Shown here: piece after piece, positions 59,639 to 64,000 of the stretch | How positions within the stretch are numbered: position 1 is the first letter of the stretch | Layout of the letters: every line of letters begins with the position of its first letter | Assembly (NCBI RefSeq): GCF_030019085.1 | Contig: NZ_JASEFJ010000002.1 | Span: 62,001-126,000 of the forward strand | Reading direction: 5' to 3' | Length of the DNA: 64,000 nt | Source of the DNA: Methanoculleus sp. | GTDB lineage: Archaea; Halobacteriota; Methanomicrobia; Methanomicrobiales; Methanoculleaceae | Position numbers and translations under genes: made by a program | Notes under the pieces: model-generated | Told to the model about the DNA's origin: nothing | Database searches by the model: none | Seen by the model: the letters and a program-made list of their open reading frames with translations, nothing else

Positions 59639-60514
59639 ATGGGTAACAATACGCGCCTGCTGGAAAAGACCCTGGCGGTTTTGCTCGTATTATCGGTTGC
59701 TGTAAATATATTACTCCTGGGTGTCATCCTCGCCCCTGGTGGTGACCTCCCTCTCGAAGGGCCGCTGGAGGTCGTTACCCCGTCTGCCACAACTCTCGCA
59801 CCAGCCTCAACGACGGCCGGGGCCGCAACCATGCAGGTGCCGGTGGTAATCCAGCGCGTTGAGGTCAAACAGGGTGGCCCGTTCCCTTACGAGGTGTTTA
59901 CAACCGAAGGCGGGATGGTTAACATCTCGGTTGAAGTGGCGCCCGGAAAGGGGCGCGTCCTTGTCCAGACCACACCGTTGATGGGGACGGTCTTTCAGGA
60001 CGCTGCAAACCATGCGGTCGCTGCTGCTGCCAATCACTCTGGCGTGGATCTATCAGGGACGGATGTCATCTTCAGCATCAGGAGCCCGGAAGAGGTCTCT
60101 GAGATCGATGGCCCGAGTGCAGGAGCGGCCATGGCCGCACTTCTCACCTCGGTGCTGGAGGGTTTCCCCCTCAACGAGAGCGTTACGGTGACAGGAACCA
60201 TTGATGAGAACGGGAGGATCGGCCCGATCGGCGGTGTTCTGGAGAAGGCAGAGGCCGCTTACCGCAGCGGAAAGACACTCTTCCTCCTGCCGGCGGAGAA
60301 CAATCAGGTGATAGGTTACCGGGAGGAGGTCCGGTTACTTGGCAACCTGAGGATCGTGCGCCAGCTGCCGGTTGTCATGGATGCAAAGACCTACCTCCAG
60401 GAGAACCTGGGGATCCAGGTGAGGTATGTGGATACTCTCGATGACCTGCTAACCTACCTCCGTGCACCCGGTGTGGCAGGTGAGGCTTCAAGACCGGTTG
60501 TCAGCCCGGTCTGA
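59639..60514 (+). CDS. Membrane-anchored S16 (Lon-type) protease domain protein lacking AAA+ domain
   Basis: 291 aa; N-terminal TM; catalytic-type EIDGPSAGAAMAALLTSVLEGFPLNESVTVTGTIDENGRIGPIGGVLEKAEAAYRSG. Confidence 0.85.
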   Translation: MGNNTRLLEKTLAVLLVLSVAVNILLLGVILAPGGDLPLEGPLEVVTPSATTLAPASTTAGAATMQVPVVIQRVEVKQGGPFPYEVFTTEGGMVNISVEVAPGKGRVLVQTTPLMGTVFQDAANHAVAAAANHSGVDLSGTDVIFSIRSPEEVSEIDGPSAGAAMAALLTSVLEGFPLNESVTVTGTIDENGRIGPIGGVLEKAEAAYRSGKTLFLLPAENNQVIGYREEVRLLGNLRIVRQLPVVMDAKTYLQENLGIQVRYVDTLDDLLTYLRAPGVAGEASRPVVSPV

Positions 60515-60524
60515 ACTGGCGGAC

Positions 60525-62276
60525 TCATGTCCGCCCGAACATCTTCTCGAGTCTCTTTCTATCGAGCGCCACAACCGTCGGTCTTCCGTGAGGACACGTC
60601 CAGGGGGTCTTCGTCCGGGCGAGTTGCGAAATCAGCAGTCGCTGCTGCTCGGGCGTGAGGGGGGTGCCGGCCCTGATCGCGCCCTTGCAGGCGATGATGC
60701 AGGTGACCGCCTCCCGGCGGTCGGTGTGGGGGCGTACATCCCCGCTTAGGAGGTCGGCGATCGTTTCCCTGACAGTCCCGGCGGCGTCCTCGACCGCACC
60801 GAGGGCGGTGGGAACAGCCCGGATGGCGAAGGTGTCCCGGCCAAACTCATCCACCACAAACCCCTCCCCCCTCAGGAGGGGGATCGCCTCCCGTAGCGCG
60901 GCGGACTCTTTCGGGGGTAGGGTTAGGATGACCGGGACGAGCAGTTCCTGCGCGGCGGATTCGGCATCACGCTGCTCAACGACCTGGTCGTAGAGGATCC
61001 GTTCGTGGGCGGCGTGCTGATCGATGAGGTAGAGGCTACCGTCGACCCCCTCTGCCACGATGTAGGTTGCAGCCACCTGTCCGATCGGCTCCATTTCAGG
61101 GAGGAGGTTCTTCTCACCCTCCCTCTCCGTTCGGCGGAGGCGTTTATCGGCCAGGCCCGGTCTCCGGTGCCCGGCAGAGTAGATCGCGTCGGCCTCCCGC
61201 GCCACCTGCATCGGTTGCTTGTTATCCACCACGATCTGCTGCTGTGCCGACTCTTCTGGCGAATCACGGGAGAGATCGTGCCCTGCGAGCGCCCCCCTCA
61301 CCGCTGCGGTTACCGCTTCCAGGATCTCGTGTTCCCTGGAGAGACGGACCTCTCTTTTGGTCGGGTGGACGTTGACGTCCACAAGCCCTGTATCGATCGC
61401 AAGATCCATGAACGCTACCGGGTATCTGTCCTTTGGCAGGAGGTTTCCGTAGCCCTCCCTGACGGCGGCGGCGATCTTGCGGGAGACGATGCATCGTCCG
61501 TTGATGGTGACAGAGATCTGAGATGGGTTCCCGCGGTTCTCAGAGGGGCGGGATATGTAACCGCGGATGGTAAGAAACGGGAGTCTCCCTTCAACGGGCA
61601 GGAGCGACCTGGCCAGATCGGCACCATAGAGCCCTGCGATGGTTGCAAGCAGTCCGGCGGATCGCTGGGTTGCCATCCGCTCTTTTCCGTTGTGCACCAC
61701 CCGGAAGGCGATCTCGTCATGCGCCAGCGCCAGACTCTCCACAACGCCGTAGACGTGAGCAAGCTCCGTGTTCCTGCTCTTGAGGAACTTCCGGCGGGCA
61801 GGTGTGTTGTAGAAGAGGCGTTCGACGCTGACCGTCGTCCCCTCCGGCGCCCCGACCTCGCCCACCTCCACGACCTCGCCGCCCCTGACCAACACACGGG
61901 TGCCACTGAGCGCCCCGCCTCTCCGAGGCCGGGTGATCATGGTCACCTCTGCGACCGCGGCGATACTCGCGAGCGCCTCGCCACGGAACCCCAGTGTCTG
62001 GATCCTGGAGAGATCGGTGATATCCCGGATCTTGCTCGTTGCGTGAGGCTGGAACGCAAGGACGGCCTCTTCCGGTGTCATACCCTCCCCGTTGTCAGTC
62101 ACCTGGATCTTTGTTATCCCGGTCGTATCCGAGGTTATCTCAAGGAGGATAGCCGTCGCGCCGGCGTCGATCGCGTTCTCCAGGAGTTCCTTTGCTACCG
62201 ATGCCGGCCGCTCCACGACCTCGCCGGCGGCGATCTGGTTCACGGTCTCGGGGTCGAGGAGATGGATCTCTGTCAT
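60525..62276 (-). CDS. mutL: DNA mismatch repair protein MutL
   Basis: 583 aa; IHLLDPETVNQIAAGEVVERPASVAKELLENAIDAGA, FRGEALASIAAVAEV; C-terminal DQHAAHERILYDQ and CPHGRP. Confidence 0.96.
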   Translation of the reverse strand: MTEIHLLDPETVNQIAAGEVVERPASVAKELLENAIDAGATAILLEITSDTTGITKIQVTDNGEGMTPEEAVLAFQPHATSKIRDITDLSRIQTLGFRGEALASIAAVAEVTMITRPRRGGALSGTRVLVRGGEVVEVGEVGAPEGTTVSVERLFYNTPARRKFLKSRNTELAHVYGVVESLALAHDEIAFRVVHNGKERMATQRSAGLLATIAGLYGADLARSLLPVEGRLPFLTIRGYISRPSENRGNPSQISVTINGRCIVSRKIAAAVREGYGNLLPKDRYPVAFMDLAIDTGLVDVNVHPTKREVRLSREHEILEAVTAAVRGALAGHDLSRDSPEESAQQQIVVDNKQPMQVAREADAIYSAGHRRPGLADKRLRRTEREGEKNLLPEMEPIGQVAATYIVAEGVDGSLYLIDQHAAHERILYDQVVEQRDAESAAQELLVPVILTLPPKESAALREAIPLLRGEGFVVDEFGRDTFAIRAVPTALGAVEDAAGTVRETIADLLSGDVRPHTDRREAVTCIIACKGAIRAGTPLTPEQQRLLISQLARTKTPWTCPHGRPTVVALDRKRLEKMFGRT

Positions 62277-64000
62277 CGGTCTTCATCCTCGCCGTTTGCA
62301 AGCTTCTGGAGACGACATAGGGTGTTCAACGCCTCTATCGGCGTCATCTCGTTCAGGTTCAAATCTCTGAGTTCTTTGACCGCTGGATTCTCCTCCACAA
62401 CACCTTCGCCTGGATCGATCAGGAGCATCTGGGTGTAGAGGGGGGCCCGCGGACCGTCGGTTAGTTGCCGTGTCGATGCCTCTTTCATGAGTTGTCTTGC
62501 CCGGTCGGTAACCTTCTTCGGGACACCTGCGAGCTGGGCGACGTGGACACCATAACTCCTGTCTGTCGCTCCCGGGATGATCTTACGGAGGAAGACAACA
62601 TCTGTCCCGGTATCCTTCACCGCGAAATGGAAGTTCTTCACCCGCGCAAGCGACCCCTCAAGGTCGATCAGATCGTGGAAATGAGTTGCAAAGAGCGTTC
62701 GCGGGCCCACAACTGCTCTCCCGTGCAGGAATTCCACCACCGCCCTTGCGATGGCAGAACCGTCCAGCGTGCTTGTTCCCCGCCCGATCTCGTCCAGAAT
62801 GACGAGGCTCTGCGGCGTTATGTTGTTGAGGATGTTTGCGAGTTCCAGCATCTCGACCATGAACGTGGACTGCCCGGATGCCAGGTCGTCAAACGCCCCC
62901 ACCCTTGTGAAAACCCGGTCGACAACCCCGATGGTTGCATGCCGCGCCGGGACGAAACTCCCCATCTGGGCCATGATGCAGCAGAGCGCCACCGCCCGCA
63001 TGTAGGTGGACTTGCCTGACATGTTTGCTCCTGTGATGATCATGATCTGGGTACCGGCGCTGTCAAGTTCGGTGTCGTTAGGGACAAACGGAGCCTGGAG
63101 GTTCCGCTCTACCACAGGATGCCGGCCGTCGCGGATGATGATCCGTCCGCTCTCCTCGATCCTGGGCCTGGTGTAGTTGTAGCGTGCGGCAACCTCGGCG
63201 AGCGCCGAATAAACGTCGAGCAACCCTAAAGCCCGGGCGGTCGCCTGCAGCCCTGGAACCTCTGCTGCAAGTGTTCTGATGAGTTCGGCGTAGACCTCCG
63301 CTTCAAGTGCCGAGAGTCGGTCCTCCGCGGTCGCGATCATCGCCTCCTTCTCCCGGAGTTCGGGGGTGGTGTAGCGCTCGCCGTTCGCCGTTGTCTGCCG
63401 GCGTTCATACTCCGGTGGAACCAGGTGCAGGTTGGGTTTTGTCACCTCGATGTAGTAGCCGAAGACGCGGTTGTAGCCGACTTTGAGCGACCTGATACCT
63501 GTCCTCTCCCGTTCCTGCTGCTGGAACTCAGCGATCCAGTCCTTCCCGGTCGTTGCCAGGTGCCGGAGGTCGTCGAGTTTCGCGTTAAAACCCTCGCGGA
63601 TCATGCTGCCCGATCTGGCGAGTGCCGGGGGGTCGTCGACTATCGCCCGGCCAATCAGGTCTACAAGAGATGCGTGGTCGCCCATCATCCCCAGAGCATC
63701 GCGAATAAGGGGCGGCGCGTCGGCGTCAAAGAGTGCCTTTATGTCCGGGATCGTTTCGAGCGACTCCCTGAGCGTTGCGAGATCCCTGGGACCGACATTT
63801 CCATAGGCGATCCTCCCGGCGATCCGCTCTATATCGGCAACATCGTTGAGAGCTGCACGAAGTGCCTGCCGCTCAATGGTGTGGTCAAAGAACCATTCCA
63901 CCGCATCGAGTCGTGCCTCGATGGCGTCCTTCCGTAGCAGCGGTGCGATCAGAAATGACCTCATCGTCCGGCTTCCCATCGGCGTCTCGGTGAGATCGAG
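62273..64000 (-). CDS. mutS: DNA mismatch repair protein MutS (N-terminus beyond window)
   Basis: Walker A TGANMSGKSTYMRAVAL, DEIGRGTSTLDGSAIARAVVEFLH, ATHFHDLIDLE; no N-terminal mismatch-binding domain within the window, so the gene continues past 64000. Confidence 0.95.
   Translation of the reverse strand, partial: LDLTETPMGSRTMRSFLIAPLLRKDAIEARLDAVEWFFDHTIERQALRAALNDVADIERIAGRIAYGNVGPRDLATLRESLETIPDIKALFDADAPPLIRDALGMMGDHASLVDLIGRAIVDDPPALARSGSMIREGFNAKLDDLRHLATTGKDWIAEFQQQERERTGIRSLKVGYNRVFGYYIEVTKPNLHLVPPEYERRQTTANGERYTTPELREKEAMIATAEDRLSALEAEVYAELIRTLAAEVPGLQATARALGLLDVYSALAEVAARYNYTRPRIEESGRIIIRDGRHPVVERNLQAPFVPNDTELDSAGTQIMIITGANMSGKSTYMRAVALCCIMAQMGSFVPARHATIGVVDRVFTRVGAFDDLASGQSTFMVEMLELANILNNITPQSLVILDEIGRGTSTLDGSAIARAVVEFLHGRAVVGPRTLFATHFHDLIDLEGSLARVKNFHFAVKDTGTDVVFLRKIIPGATDRSYGVHVAQLAGVPKKVTDRARQLMKEASTRQLTDGPRAPLYTQMLLIDPGEGVVEENPAVKELRDLNLNEMTPIEALNTLCRLQKLANGEDEDR

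Noticed and set aside
61005-62438. 477-aa plus-strand ORF
   Set aside because: Fully antisense to mutL/mutS, which have unmistakable motifs; composition is Arg/His/Asp-rich shadow-frame sequence
1-64000. CRISPR array, transposon, integrase or prophage
   Set aside because: No regularly spaced repeats, transposase-like ORFs or phage genes seen while reading through the window; not an exhaustive computational repeat search

Overview
The window is about 64 kb of a euryarchaeal chromosome, most likely a methanogen of the Methanomicrobiales (Methanoculleus-like; this is inferred from gene content, not searched). It is dense and almost entirely coding, with about 70 genes, two tRNAs (Phe-GAA and Arg-UCU), and no CRISPR array, rRNA, transposon or prophage that I could see. 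Main blocks: (i) egsA, DUF63, SpoIIM-like, proS; (ii) mntP divergent from a fused nitrilase/agmatine-deiminase gene; (iii) 2-oxoacid:ferredoxin oxidoreductase and a glutamate-synthase-like gene; (iv) an archaeal type IV pilus/secretion module (prepilin peptidase, accessory protein, ATPase, two T2SSF membrane proteins); (v) cobQ divergent from B12-dependent nrdJ; (vi) bacterial-type xseAB and mutSL; (vii) a long co-directional translation/RNA-modification cluster (rnp4 to a HemK2-like methyltransferase). The most notable observation is the 646-aa fusion of an N-carbamoylputrescine-amidase-like nitrilase domain to an agmatine deiminase. The deiminase motifs are intact, but the nitrilase catalytic Cys is replaced by Ser. 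Other items: 7-5-7 inverted repeats at the promoters of mntP and the glutamate-synthase-like gene, a compact symmetric cobQ/nrdJ promoter, a soluble accessory protein coupled to the pilus ATPase, a CBS-ParB fusion, and a membrane-anchored Lon-type protease without an AAA+ domain. Family calls come from reading motifs by eye; no database search was run.
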